Positions 17,783-26,507 of a stretch of DNA of 64,000 bases are shown piece by piece (position 1 is the stretch's first letter; every line of letters starts with the position of its first letter). The position numbers and the translations under genes were made by a program. Under the pieces are notes generated by a model. The model saw nothing but the letters and a program-made list of their open reading frames with translations. It was not told the DNA's origin and did not search any database. The stretch is from JBBIMS01 sp964531645. Lineage in GTDB: Bacteria > Acidobacteriota > Aminicenantia > JBFLYD01 > JBBIMS01. Where the stretch lies: NCBI GenBank assembly GCA_964531645.1, contig CAZHEF010000006.1, positions 8,101 to 72,100 on the forward strand, written 5' to 3'.

Positions 17783-19635
17783 TATCCATTTTCCTTTATT
17801 TCAACTTCTGAAATATTCCCTTCAATTTTTACTTCCTTAGTTTCAAGATCTATGAGAATTTTCCTTCCTCTCATCTTACCTCTTTTTTCATCCTTTATAG
17901 AAGGATTCCCATCAAAAATTGCCTTTTTATTCTTTAAATCAAGATAAAATTTATCACCCTCTCCCTCTATCTCTTTAGAGCTGAATTCAACACCTGATTC
18001 TCCTTCAATGAAATTTAATTCACCCTCTTTATCGAATCCGATTTTGATTAAACCCCCCTTTATGGAATACTCCTTTGTGCTCAATTTTGAGTTCCCAGAT
18101 AGAACCATGAGATTCTTTTCCTTTGAGTATTTAGCCGAATTGCAGATTCCTGAAATTGTTTCATCTTTTGACAGAAAAAGGAATTGTGTTTGTTTATTTG
18201 TTGAGAAGGATTCTTTTTTCCTTTCAAAAAGCAAATCCTGACTTTTCAGGAACTGCTCTCCCTGTTCAAGGGATGCATTCCCCTTAAGATTTATTATCTC
18301 TTCGTTTTCATCCCAGAAGATCGATTCTCCTCTTGCAAAAATTTTTCTTTCGTTTTTGAAAAAGGGAACAGATGCAGAAAAGACCTTTTGTCCCAGGAAG
18401 GCTCTTACATTCCCTGTTCCTTTCATTATTTTCTTTTCTGAGTCGTATTCAATTCTATCTGCAAAAACCATCTCCTCATTCCTTTTCACAGATGGCCTCT
18501 TCCTTTCAAGAAGAATTATATTCTTGTTTTTTGAAAAATTTCCGCATTCAAAACTTACATTTCCTTGATATTTTACCTCTCCTTCTCCTTTGATGATTTC
18601 CCACTCTTTGCGCTCCTCATTAGGTTTTCCATAAGTGTTTTTTGCTTCCATCCTCAGGTCTGAGTCGATAAAGAAAAAATTCCCTTCCGCCTTTGCCTCC
18701 TTCAGCCCCTTTCCTCTTTCATAAACAATATTTATGAGCTGAGCACCCAGGCTTCCTATTTCTCCTTTGATTTTTGCAGGAAACTCAAGTTTGCATCTAT
18801 TTTCAACTTTAATGTTAAAATGATTTTCCTCTCTTTTGACTTCAAAGCGTTCGCATCTTAGAACTTTGTTCCCTTCTCTTCCAAGAATTTCTGCAACTCC
18901 TTTGCCTTCTTCTTTTCCAGAATAAATAATTTCTGGATTTCCATCCCCTATGAAATAAACAATTTTACCTTCAGAAAAGATGAAATATACCTTTTCAGAT
19001 TTTAAATCATATTTCTCACTTTTTATTAAACAGTTTCCCTCCATAAGGATTGAATTTTCATTGTAGGAAAGAGTTGTTTTATCTGCAGATAGATTAAAAT
19101 TTTCTTCCTTTTTAAAATCTCCTTTAAAATTGTGAGCGGTAATTGTTTTTTTATTTAAATCATAAATGAAATTATCAGCTTCCCCATTCCCATATTTATG
19201 CTCAAATTTTGAAGGGGAGTAACTTTTTATTGTCCCTTCTAAAGTATAAATTAACTCCTTAGATTTAATCTTTAAATCTTCAACTGAAACTTCTGAATTG
19301 TTAATTGCAACAAAAGTCATATCCTTTTCATAGATACCACTGTCTCCTTTAACAACTATATCCTTTCCTTCAGCTTTCCCGAATATTTTTATCTTTATAT
19401 CTCCATTGAGATGGAATCTTCCCAATTTGTCAGGATAATGTCTCTTGGCATATAATTCGAAAATTTCCTTTTTGCCATCTGTCTGAACGAGATGAAGCTC
19501 GCTCTGTCCCTCTGATAAAGTAGTATCTTCTTTTACATTTATCTTTGTCTTTTTTGAGAATAGTATTAAAATTACAATAAAAGATGTAAGAAGGATGGAA
19601 AGAGCTATAAGCTTCCTAATTTTATCCCGTTTCAT
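17782..19635 (-). CDS. LptC-OstA fusion: LPS transport bridge protein of unusual length
   Basis: Single N-terminal membrane anchor (about 9-27) followed by a periplasmic beta-rich protein of nearly 590 residues. The first part (to about 190) looks like LptC (LSEGQSELHLVQTDGKKEIFELYAKRHYPD). The rest repeats the OstA/LptA pattern of short strands with G-N and A-D steps (KIMKGTGNVRAFLGQKVF, IINLKGNASLEQGEQFL, MVLSGNSKLSTKEYSIKG, KKAIFDGNPSIKDE). LptC and LptA are normally about 190 and 170-250 residues. Position just upstream of lptB supports a lipopolysaccharide bridge role. Fusion reading is inference from strand pattern. Confidence 0.75.
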   Translation of the reverse strand: MKRDKIRKLIALSILLTSFIVILILFSKKTKINVKEDTTLSEGQSELHLVQTDGKKEIFELYAKRHYPDKLGRFHLNGDIKIKIFGKAEGKDIVVKGDSGIYEKDMTFVAINNSEVSVEDLKIKSKELIYTLEGTIKSYSPSKFEHKYGNGEADNFIYDLNKKTITAHNFKGDFKKEENFNLSADKTTLSYNENSILMEGNCLIKSEKYDLKSEKVYFIFSEGKIVYFIGDGNPEIIYSGKEEGKGVAEILGREGNKVLRCERFEVKREENHFNIKVENRCKLEFPAKIKGEIGSLGAQLINIVYERGKGLKEAKAEGNFFFIDSDLRMEAKNTYGKPNEERKEWEIIKGEGEVKYQGNVSFECGNFSKNKNIILLERKRPSVKRNEEMVFADRIEYDSEKKIMKGTGNVRAFLGQKVFSASVPFFKNERKIFARGESIFWDENEEIINLKGNASLEQGEQFLKSQDLLFERKKESFSTNKQTQFLFLSKDETISGICNSAKYSKEKNLMVLSGNSKLSTKEYSIKGGLIKIGFDKEGELNFIEGESGVEFSSKEIEGEGDKFYLDLKNKKAIFDGNPSIKDEKRGKMRGRKILIDLETKEVKIEGNISEVEIKENG

Positions 19636-21328
19636 TTTTAAAATCTATTATGTTTAAAAGTGGGAATGCTTCGCCAATGAAATTCTCTCTTTCAACATGG
19701 TATGCTATGGAAAGATTATTCCCTTCTTTCAGAAAATCCAGATTCAGCTCTTTCTCATTATAATCCCATATAACACCCCTTGCCACGACTCCATTTTGAG
19801 AAAAACTGAGCTGTATTTTATTTTCCTTTACGAACTCAGGAGTTCTTTCAATCCTTACATTCTTAGATGCAAATACCGGTCTCGGATTTCCTATACCAAA
19901 AGGTGGAAACTCGTCCTCTAAGATGTCAAGGAATCTTTTATCAATTTCATTGAGAGAAATAAATGAATCAATTTTTATCGTTCTTGCAAAATCCTCTTCA
20001 GTAAGAACTTTTTCAGCATAGCTCTCAAGACGGGACTTCAACTCATCAATTTTATCTCTTCTTATGACAAAGCCGGAGGCTATTTTATGCCCTCCCCAAC
20101 TTTCAAAAAGTTCAGCTACTGTGCCTAAAGCAGACGCAAGATGGAAGGATTCTATTGATCTTCCTGAACCATAGCCCATTTCATCTTCAACAGAAATGAG
20201 TAAGGAAGGTCTTCTGAATTTCTCAACAAGTTTAGAAGCAACAACACCAATCACACCTCTATGCCATCCTTCTTTGAAAAGGAGAAGGATCTTGGGAATT
20301 TTTTCCTTTGGAATAAGAGAGAGGGATTCTCTGAGTATCTCTTCCTCTATTTTCTGTCTTTCAACATTAAGTGCATCAAGTTCTTCAGCAAGCTTTCTAC
20401 ATTTATCAGGATCCTCTGATATAAATAGCTCCACTGCCCTCGAAGCAGATGATAGTCTTCCAGAGGCATTAAGTCTTGGGCCCACTCTGAAGGAAATGTC
20501 ACTTGCAGAAACCTTTTTTTCTAAAAGACCACTTATCTCAAGAAGAGACCTTAAACCCCTGTTCAAAGGATTTTTTAATTCCTCAAGGCCAATCTTTACA
20601 AATACTCTGTTTTCTCCTCTTATTTCTGCAAGGTCCGCAATGGTCCCTATTGCAACAAGCATCAGATACCGGGGTATAAACTTTTCCTTTTTGATTTTCT
20701 CAAGAATTGCCTGGACGAGTTTAAAGGCAACTCCAACTCCAGCAAGTCCTTTAAAGGGATAGGAGCAATCATTTCTGAGGGGGTTCAGAACAGCAAATGC
20801 AGATGGTATTCCTGAAGGGTCAGGAAGGTGATGATCTGTAACTATTACATCAATTCCTTTCATCTTTGCGAACTCAACAAAATCAAATCCCTTTACACCC
20901 GTGTCAACAGTAATTACGAGCCTTGCACCCGTCTCCTCCACTTTTTCAGCATGCTCTCTTTTAATTCCATAACCCTCTTTAATTCTTTCAGGTATATAAA
21001 AATCAACATTCCCTCCCAGTGATGAGATCAACTTCAAGAGAATCACTGTTCCTGTGATTCCATCAACATCATAGTCTCCAAATATAAGAATCTTCTCCTT
21101 CCTTTCAATTGCTTTGAAGACTCTCTCCACAGCTTTTTCCATATCTAAAAGAAGATTGGGGTGGTAAAGGTCCATTATTGAAGGGTGCAAAAAACTTTTT
21201 ATTTGCTCTGCATTTTTCAGACCTCTTCTCAAAAGTGATAGAAACAATGGGTCTGGAATGTTAAGGTTTTTAAAAGATTCATCCAAAAGATATTCCTTAT
21301 CATCGAAAATCCACTTTATATTTCCCAT
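19622..21328 (-). CDS. recJ: Single-strand-specific exonuclease RecJ
   Basis: 5'-3' single-strand DNA exonuclease for recombination and mismatch repair. DHH-family motifs: DYDVDG (85-90), DTG (142-144), TDHHLPD (164-170). The DHHA1 domain contains GWHRGVIGVVASKL and SWGGHKIASGFVI, and a C-terminal OB domain (about 460-568) completes the fold. Length 568 is full. It heads the 12-gene run down to 10390 and overlaps the next gene by 14 bases. Confidence 0.95.
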   Translation of the reverse strand: MGNIKWIFDDKEYLLDESFKNLNIPDPLFLSLLRRGLKNAEQIKSFLHPSIMDLYHPNLLLDMEKAVERVFKAIERKEKILIFGDYDVDGITGTVILLKLISSLGGNVDFYIPERIKEGYGIKREHAEKVEETGARLVITVDTGVKGFDFVEFAKMKGIDVIVTDHHLPDPSGIPSAFAVLNPLRNDCSYPFKGLAGVGVAFKLVQAILEKIKKEKFIPRYLMLVAIGTIADLAEIRGENRVFVKIGLEELKNPLNRGLRSLLEISGLLEKKVSASDISFRVGPRLNASGRLSSASRAVELFISEDPDKCRKLAEELDALNVERQKIEEEILRESLSLIPKEKIPKILLLFKEGWHRGVIGVVASKLVEKFRRPSLLISVEDEMGYGSGRSIESFHLASALGTVAELFESWGGHKIASGFVIRRDKIDELKSRLESYAEKVLTEEDFARTIKIDSFISLNEIDKRFLDILEDEFPPFGIGNPRPVFASKNVRIERTPEFVKENKIQLSFSQNGVVARGVIWDYNEKELNLDFLKEGNNLSIAYHVERENFIGEAFPLLNIIDFKNETG

Positions 21329-21346
21329 AAAAATCCTTTAAAGAAA

Positions 21347-21375
21347 AGAATAGCATAGAGGTTCAGGAACATCAA
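21347..21375 (-). promoter_or_regulatory. Promoter of the recJ-ptsI run
   Basis: Minus strand TTGATG (21370-21375), 17-base spacer ending TGC, TATTCT (21347-21352), so an extended -10. An AAAGGA precedes the recJ ATG. It is the only clear promoter I found for the 11-kb block. Confidence 0.5.
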
Positions 21376-21506
21376 TATTATTTTAGGCGAAAAATGTAAG
21401 GGCGAGAAAAGTTCTGGTCTTGACCCAGAATTTACGGCTACAGCATACAGATAGTTAAAAAAATATCTCTTTGCCTGAGAAAGCTGTCAGCAGGGAGCTT
21501 TCAGTT

Positions 21507-21989
21507 TTAAAATTTATATCCAATTTTTCTAAGAAATTCCTTTCTTTTCTTTATATCCTCCTCACTTTCAATACCCTTTGTCTTTAAACCATCAATTACT
21601 CCAAGGATTCCTCTCCCGCTCTCTGTCTCTGCAATTATTACCTCTACGGGATTTGCAGTGGCGCAGAAGATTCTACAAACCTCCGGCACATTCTTTATAG
21701 CGTTTAGAATATTTATTGGATAGCCATTTTCCATAAAGATTATAAAAGAATGTCCTGCTGAAAGATTAAGAGCATTCCTCTTTGCAATTTCAATAAGTTT
21801 ATCATCAGTTCCAGAGTAACGAACAAGAGCTGGACCAGATGACTCGCAAAAAGCAAGACCGAATTTGAGGTGGGGAGCAGTTGTAACAATTGTCTCATGA
21901 ATATCCTCTACAGTCTTTATGAAATGAGCCTGTCCTAAAATAAAATTCATGTCGTCGGGCTTTTCAATCTTAACAATTTTAATTTCCAT
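21507..21989 (-). CDS. Adenosine-specific kinase family protein (DUF355)
   Basis: Compact 160-residue protein of the family described as adenosine-specific kinase (PF04008), frequent in archaea and thermophilic bacteria. Family landmarks are LGQAHFIKTVEDIHE, LKFGLAFCESSGPALVRYSG, AGHSFIIFMENGYPINILNA, VCRIFCATANPVEVI and GRGILGVIDG. AGGAGG stands a few bases before the ATG. It is monocistronic. Function in vivo is poorly established in the family. Confidence 0.85.
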   Translation of the reverse strand: MEIKIVKIEKPDDMNFILGQAHFIKTVEDIHETIVTTAPHLKFGLAFCESSGPALVRYSGTDDKLIEIAKRNALNLSAGHSFIIFMENGYPINILNAIKNVPEVCRIFCATANPVEVIIAETESGRGILGVIDGLKTKGIESEEDIKKRKEFLRKIGYKF

Positions 21990-22092
21990 ACTTACCTCCT
22001 GAAAAATTTAAAATTAGAAAGAGTGAAAAGTAGAGATTTAATATCTTACGAGAATCGACTTTTAAATTTTGCATTTTGACTTACCTTTTTAA

Positions 22093-22121
22093 TATTTACT
22101 AAGCTTGCTCAATGATGTCAA
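22093..22121 (-). promoter_or_regulatory. Candidate promoter of the DUF355 gene
   Basis: Minus strand TTGACA (22116-22121), 17-base spacer, TAAATA (22093-22098, weak -10), giving a leader of about 100 bases. Confidence 0.35.
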
Positions 22122-22246
22122 GTTTTCCGCTCTATCTGGTTAAGAGATATAAAACGAAAAGCATTTTTGAATTTTCACCTGATAACGATAATTAATGCTT
22201 TTCCTTTTTGTCTTTATTTGTAAGTTCTGCTTTTTTTCTACTTTAA

Positions 22247-22275
22247 TTGACAGTTTCTTCATTTTCTGATAAAAA
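22247..22275 (+). promoter_or_regulatory. Candidate promoter of secA
   Basis: TTGACA (22247-22252), 17-base spacer, TAAAAA (22270-22275), nine bases before the secA ATG. No Shine-Dalgarno is present, so the message may be leaderless. Confidence 0.4.
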
Positions 22276-22284
22276 TAAAATCAA

Positions 22285-24885
22285 ATGATTAAAAAGATAA
22301 TTGAAGGAATCATTGGAACAAAAAATGAAAGAGAGTTAAAGAAACTTCAGCCCGTTGTAAACGCAATAAATGAGCTTGAACCAAGGATATCCAAACTATC
22401 AGATGCTGAGCTGAAGGTAAAAACTACTGAATTCAAAGAAAAACTTGCCCGGGGAGCAACTCTTGATGACCTTCTGATTGAAGCCTTTGCTGTAGTCAGG
22501 GAAACTGCAAAAAGAACCCTTGGAATGAGGCATTTTGATGTTCAGCTGATGGGAGGGATTGTACTCCACCACGGGAAAATAGCTGAGATGAAGACAGGTG
22601 AAGGGAAGACCCTTGTTGCAACCCTTCCTGCCTATCTAAATGCTCTTACAGGAGAGGGGGTCCACATTGTAACAGTCAATGACTATCTTGCAAGAAGGGA
22701 TACAGAGTGGATGGGTCCGATATACAGATTCCTCGGTCTCACTGTTGGAACAATACAGCATGGAATGTCTGATGAGGAGAGGAAAGGAGCTTACCTTTGC
22801 GATATAACCTATGGGACAAACAACGAATTTGGATTCGATTATCTTCGAGATAATATGAAATTCAGGCTTGAGGATATAGTCCAGAGAGGGCACAATTACG
22901 CCATAGTAGATGAGGTGGATTCAATATTGATTGATGAAGCAAGAACTCCTCTTATAATTTCAGGTCCTTCGGAGGAAAGCACCTCAATTTATTATCAGAT
23001 TGATGACCTTGTAAGAAGGATGAAAAAGGATGATGATTACCAGATAGATGAAAAAGCGAAAACAGCAGTTCTAACCGAGAAAGGGGTTGAAAAAGCTGAA
23101 AAATATCTCGGTGCATCCAATCTTTTTGATCTTTCCAATCAACATCTTGTTCATCATATTTATCAGGCTTTAAAAGCACATAATTTCTTCAAGAGAGATG
23201 TGGATTATCTGGTAAAAGATGGGAAAGTAATAATTGTTGATGAGTTCACAGGAAGGTTGATGCCTGGAAGGAGATGGTCTGATGGACTTCATCAGTCAAT
23301 AGAAGCAAAGGAAAGGGTAAGGATTGAGCAGGAATATCAAACTCTTGCAACAATTACATTCCAGAACTTTTTTAAACTCTATAAAAAACTTGCAGGAATG
23401 ACAGGAACCGCAGAAACTGAGTCAGCAGAATTTACAGAGGTTTACGGTCTTGATGTGGTTGTAATCCCCACAAACAGACCTTTGATAAGATATGAATACC
23501 CTGATGTGATTTACAGGACAGAAAAAGAAAAATGGAAGGCTGTTGTAGATGAAATTAAAAAGGAGCATCAAAAAGGAAGGCCCGTACTTGTTGGAACAGT
23601 TTCAATCGAAAAATCAGAGAGACTCTCTTCAATGCTTAAAAAGGAAGGTATAAAGCATGTTGTTTTGAATGCAAAATATCATGAAAAGGAAGCAGAAATT
23701 GTGGCTCAGGCTGGAAGGCTTGGGGCTGTCACAATTGCGACCAATATGGCGGGAAGAGGAACCGATATCCTCCTGGGTGGCAATCCTGAATTTTTAGCGA
23801 AGGAAGAAATGAGAAAAAGGGGTTACAATCCTCATACCAACTGGGATGAGAATCTTTACAAGGAGATTCTTGAGAAGATGAAGGCTCAGGTGAAGGAGGA
23901 ACATAAAAAAGTTGTTGAGCTTCAGGGACTTTACATAATGGGAACAGAGAGGCATGAGGCAAGGAGAATAGACAATCAGTTGAGGGGGAGGGCAGGAAGG
24001 CAGGGAGATCCGGGAGCATCCATGTTCTTCCTCTCCCTGGAAGATGATTTAATGAGAATTTTTGGCTCCGATAGACTTTCTGGATTAATGAGAACTCTTG
24101 GAATGGAGGAGGGTGTTCCCATTCAGCACAAATGGGTTTCAAGGGCAATTGAGAGAGCCCAGAAGCAAGTGGAAGCTCACAACTTCTCAATAAGAAAGCA
24201 CCTCCTTGAGTATGATGATGTTATGAATAAACAGAGAACAGTAATTTACACCATGAGAAGGGAGATTCTTGAAAAGAAGGACATGAAGGATTGGATTCAG
24301 GAAAAGACCAAGGTTCTTCTGGACTGGCATCTTGAAAGGTATTGCAATTCAAAGAGGAGCTCTGAAGATTGGGATATAGAAGGCTTAAAAAAAGCAATCT
24401 TTTATCAGTTCTCCTTTGATATATCCCAGATAAATGGAGATTTCTCAGAAATGAACTTTGAAGAGTTAAGGGAAACTCTTTATGAAAAATTGAAAGAGAT
24501 TTATTTTGAGAAGGAGAAAATTTTGGGTGAGGAGAGAATGAGGGAAATAGAAAGGTATGCTCTTCTGCAGGTAATAGATTATCAGTGGAAAGACCATCTT
24601 CTTGCCATGGACCATTTGAAGGAAGGAATTGGTTTGAGAGGTTATGGGCAGAGAGACCCTCTCATTGAATACAAAAAGGAAAGTTTTGATATGTTCCAGG
24701 ATATGATGGATAGAATAGAAGAGGAGACAATAAGAATTCTCTTCCGCTTCCATCCAGTGGCAGAATACGAAGAGTATCAATTCAGACAAACCAGTATCCC
24801 CAGCCGTCATGTTATGTCAAGGGGAGAAGGAGAGCATAAGATGCAAAAACCGAGGTTTACGATTCCTGGTAAGAGGAAAAGATGA
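22285..24885 (+). CDS. secA: Preprotein translocase ATPase SecA
   Basis: Motor that pushes unfolded preproteins through SecYEG. Walker A MKTGEGKT (102-109), GTNNEFGFDYLRDNM, the DEVDSILIDEART DEAD-box region, the preprotein cross-linking domain, and TNMAGRGTDILLGGN with LRGRAGRQGDPG in the second nucleotide domain are intact. Helical scaffold and wing follow to about 830. The end (PRFTIPGKRKR) lacks the C-x-C-x8-C-H/C zinc motif that binds SecB and phospholipid. Length 866. Confidence 0.97.
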   Translation: MIKKIIEGIIGTKNERELKKLQPVVNAINELEPRISKLSDAELKVKTTEFKEKLARGATLDDLLIEAFAVVRETAKRTLGMRHFDVQLMGGIVLHHGKIAEMKTGEGKTLVATLPAYLNALTGEGVHIVTVNDYLARRDTEWMGPIYRFLGLTVGTIQHGMSDEERKGAYLCDITYGTNNEFGFDYLRDNMKFRLEDIVQRGHNYAIVDEVDSILIDEARTPLIISGPSEESTSIYYQIDDLVRRMKKDDDYQIDEKAKTAVLTEKGVEKAEKYLGASNLFDLSNQHLVHHIYQALKAHNFFKRDVDYLVKDGKVIIVDEFTGRLMPGRRWSDGLHQSIEAKERVRIEQEYQTLATITFQNFFKLYKKLAGMTGTAETESAEFTEVYGLDVVVIPTNRPLIRYEYPDVIYRTEKEKWKAVVDEIKKEHQKGRPVLVGTVSIEKSERLSSMLKKEGIKHVVLNAKYHEKEAEIVAQAGRLGAVTIATNMAGRGTDILLGGNPEFLAKEEMRKRGYNPHTNWDENLYKEILEKMKAQVKEEHKKVVELQGLYIMGTERHEARRIDNQLRGRAGRQGDPGASMFFLSLEDDLMRIFGSDRLSGLMRTLGMEEGVPIQHKWVSRAIERAQKQVEAHNFSIRKHLLEYDDVMNKQRTVIYTMRREILEKKDMKDWIQEKTKVLLDWHLERYCNSKRSSEDWDIEGLKKAIFYQFSFDISQINGDFSEMNFEELRETLYEKLKEIYFEKEKILGEERMREIERYALLQVIDYQWKDHLLAMDHLKEGIGLRGYGQRDPLIEYKKESFDMFQDMMDRIEEETIRILFRFHPVAEYEEYQFRQTSIPSRHVMSRGEGEHKMQKPRFTIPGKRKR

Positions 24886-24890
24886 AACAG

Positions 24891-24958
24891 AAAGGCAAAA
24901 GTCAAAAGGCAAAAGTCAAAATTCCTTTTAACTTTTTACTTTTCCCTTTTAACTTTTC
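24891..24958 (+). repeat. Two 14-base direct repeats inside an imperfect AT-rich inverted repeat
   Basis: AAAGGCAAAAGTCA occurs twice head to tail (24891-24918). The following stretch (about 24926-24958, TTTTAACTTTTTACTTTTCC and on) is roughly its reverse complement, so the RNA could form a long, mismatched A-U hairpin with a loop near TTCC. It sits between secA and guaB. It could be a weak transcriptional boundary or simply a simple-sequence element. Confidence 0.5.
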
Positions 24959-24972
24959 TAAGGAGGAGGCAA

Positions 24973-26436
24973 ATGCTTGAGTTTCCAATAAAAGAAGCTT
25001 TGACCTTTGAAGATGTTCTTGTGGAACCTGCAAGGACAAAAATCCTCCCGTCCGAAACCGATGTTTCTACATTTCTAACAAAGAAGATCAGATTGAATAT
25101 TCCAGTTATAAGCTCCCCTATGGATACAGTCACTGAAAGTAAAATGGCAATAGCCATGGCTCAAATCGGCGGTATCGGTGTAATCCATAGAAATATAAAC
25201 ATAGAGGAACAGGTGGAGGAAGTTGCAAAGGTAAAAAGATATGAGAGTGGTATGATTGTTGATCCGATAACCCTTGGTCCCCATAACAAGATTTACGAAG
25301 CTCTTGAAATAATGAAAAAACATAGAATTTCAGGACTTCCAATCACTGAAAATGGAAAACTTGTAGGGATTCTAACCAACAGAGATTTGAGATTTGAAAC
25401 AAGAACTGACCTCGAAATAAGGGAAGTTATGACAAAGGCAGAGAAGCTTATAACTGCAAGGGTTGGGATTGCAATGGAGAATGCGATTAAAATTCTGCAC
25501 GAACACAGGATAGAAAAGCTTCCGGTTGTTGATGAGAATTTCAATCTAAAAGGACTTATAACAGTAAAGGACATTTTAAAGAAAATTTCTTATCCCAATG
25601 CCACAAAGGACTCAATGGGAAGATTATCTGTTGCAGCTGCAATAGGTATTGGAAAGGAGGCGATTGAAAGAGCAAAGGTTCTTGTTAGTGCAGGAGTTGA
25701 TGTATTGGTGATTGACACTGCCCATGGGCACTCGGAAAGGGTGATTGAAACAATTAAAAGATTGAAGAAAGAACTTCCAGAAATTGAATTAATTGCAGGG
25801 AATATTGCCACTTCAGAAGGAGCAAAGGATCTTATAGAGGCAGGAGTTGATGCTATAAAAGTTGGGGTTGGTCCTGGCTCAATTTGCACCACAAGGGTTG
25901 TTACTGGTGTTGGGGTCCCGCAGATCACTGCAATATCTGAAGCCTACAAAGTTGCAAAGAAATATGGAATTTCGGTAATTTCCGATGGAGGAATAAAATA
26001 TTCGGGCGATATAACAAAAGCTATAGTTGCTGGAGCCCATTCTGTAATGATTGGAAACCTTCTTGCTGGAACCGATGAAAGCCCCGGAGAGATAATTCTC
26101 TATCAGGGAAGGTCTTACAAGAGTTACAGGGGGATGGGTTCTATTGGAGCCTTGAAAAAGGGAGCAAGGGACAGGTATGGCATTGAGGGGATGGGAGAAG
26201 CCAAAATTGTTCCCGAGGGAATTGAAGGGAGGGTTCCGTATAGGGGACCAGTCAGTAAAATTGTTGAATTACTGGTTGGTGGTTTAAGAGCTGGAATGGG
26301 ATACGCAGGTTGCAGAACCCTTGAAGAACTAAGGGAAAAGGGAAGATTTATAAAAATAACCAACGCAGGCTTGAGAGAAAGTCATGTTCATGATGTTATC
26401 ATAACAGAAGAAGCTCCAAATTATAGGATGGACTGA
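24973..26436 (+). CDS. guaB: Inosine-5'-monophosphate dehydrogenase
   Basis: Converts IMP to XMP with NAD, the committed step to guanine nucleotides. TIM-barrel start (LTFEDVLVEPA, SSPMDTVTES), two CBS domains (about 93-205) inserted in the barrel, catalytic Cys305 in GPGSICTTR, flap region SYRGMGSIGALKKG and the C-terminal YRGPVSKIVELLVGGLRAGMGY are all present. AAGGAGGAGG gives a strong ribosome binding site. Length 487 is canonical. Confidence 0.97.
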   Translation: MLEFPIKEALTFEDVLVEPARTKILPSETDVSTFLTKKIRLNIPVISSPMDTVTESKMAIAMAQIGGIGVIHRNINIEEQVEEVAKVKRYESGMIVDPITLGPHNKIYEALEIMKKHRISGLPITENGKLVGILTNRDLRFETRTDLEIREVMTKAEKLITARVGIAMENAIKILHEHRIEKLPVVDENFNLKGLITVKDILKKISYPNATKDSMGRLSVAAAIGIGKEAIERAKVLVSAGVDVLVIDTAHGHSERVIETIKRLKKELPEIELIAGNIATSEGAKDLIEAGVDAIKVGVGPGSICTTRVVTGVGVPQITAISEAYKVAKKYGISVISDGGIKYSGDITKAIVAGAHSVMIGNLLAGTDESPGEIILYQGRSYKSYRGMGSIGALKKGARDRYGIEGMGEAKIVPEGIEGRVPYRGPVSKIVELLVGGLRAGMGYAGCRTLEELREKGRFIKITNAGLRESHVHDVIITEEAPNYRMD

Positions 26437-26507
26437 GGTGCGTAAAATCATAGACCAAAGCTCAAGAATTCAATGACTAAGTGAACTTTCTATTCCTGCA
26501 CTTGTAT

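Larger units (their letters stand above)
21990..22284 (+). other. Divergent intergenic region between the DUF355 gene and secA
   Basis: AT-rich gap holding both divergent promoters (listed separately) and no open frame of note. No riboswitch-like or SecM-like leader peptide was recognised ahead of secA. Confidence 0.5.

Noticed and set aside
23729..24190. 153-codon open frame antisense to secA
   Set aside because: It is a mirror of the conserved secA coding frame, with Pro/Ser-rich low-complexity content.
26437..26507. Rho-independent terminator between guaB and rodA
   Set aside because: No GC-rich hairpin followed by a T run can be drawn in this convergent gap; I found no convincing intrinsic terminator anywhere in the window.
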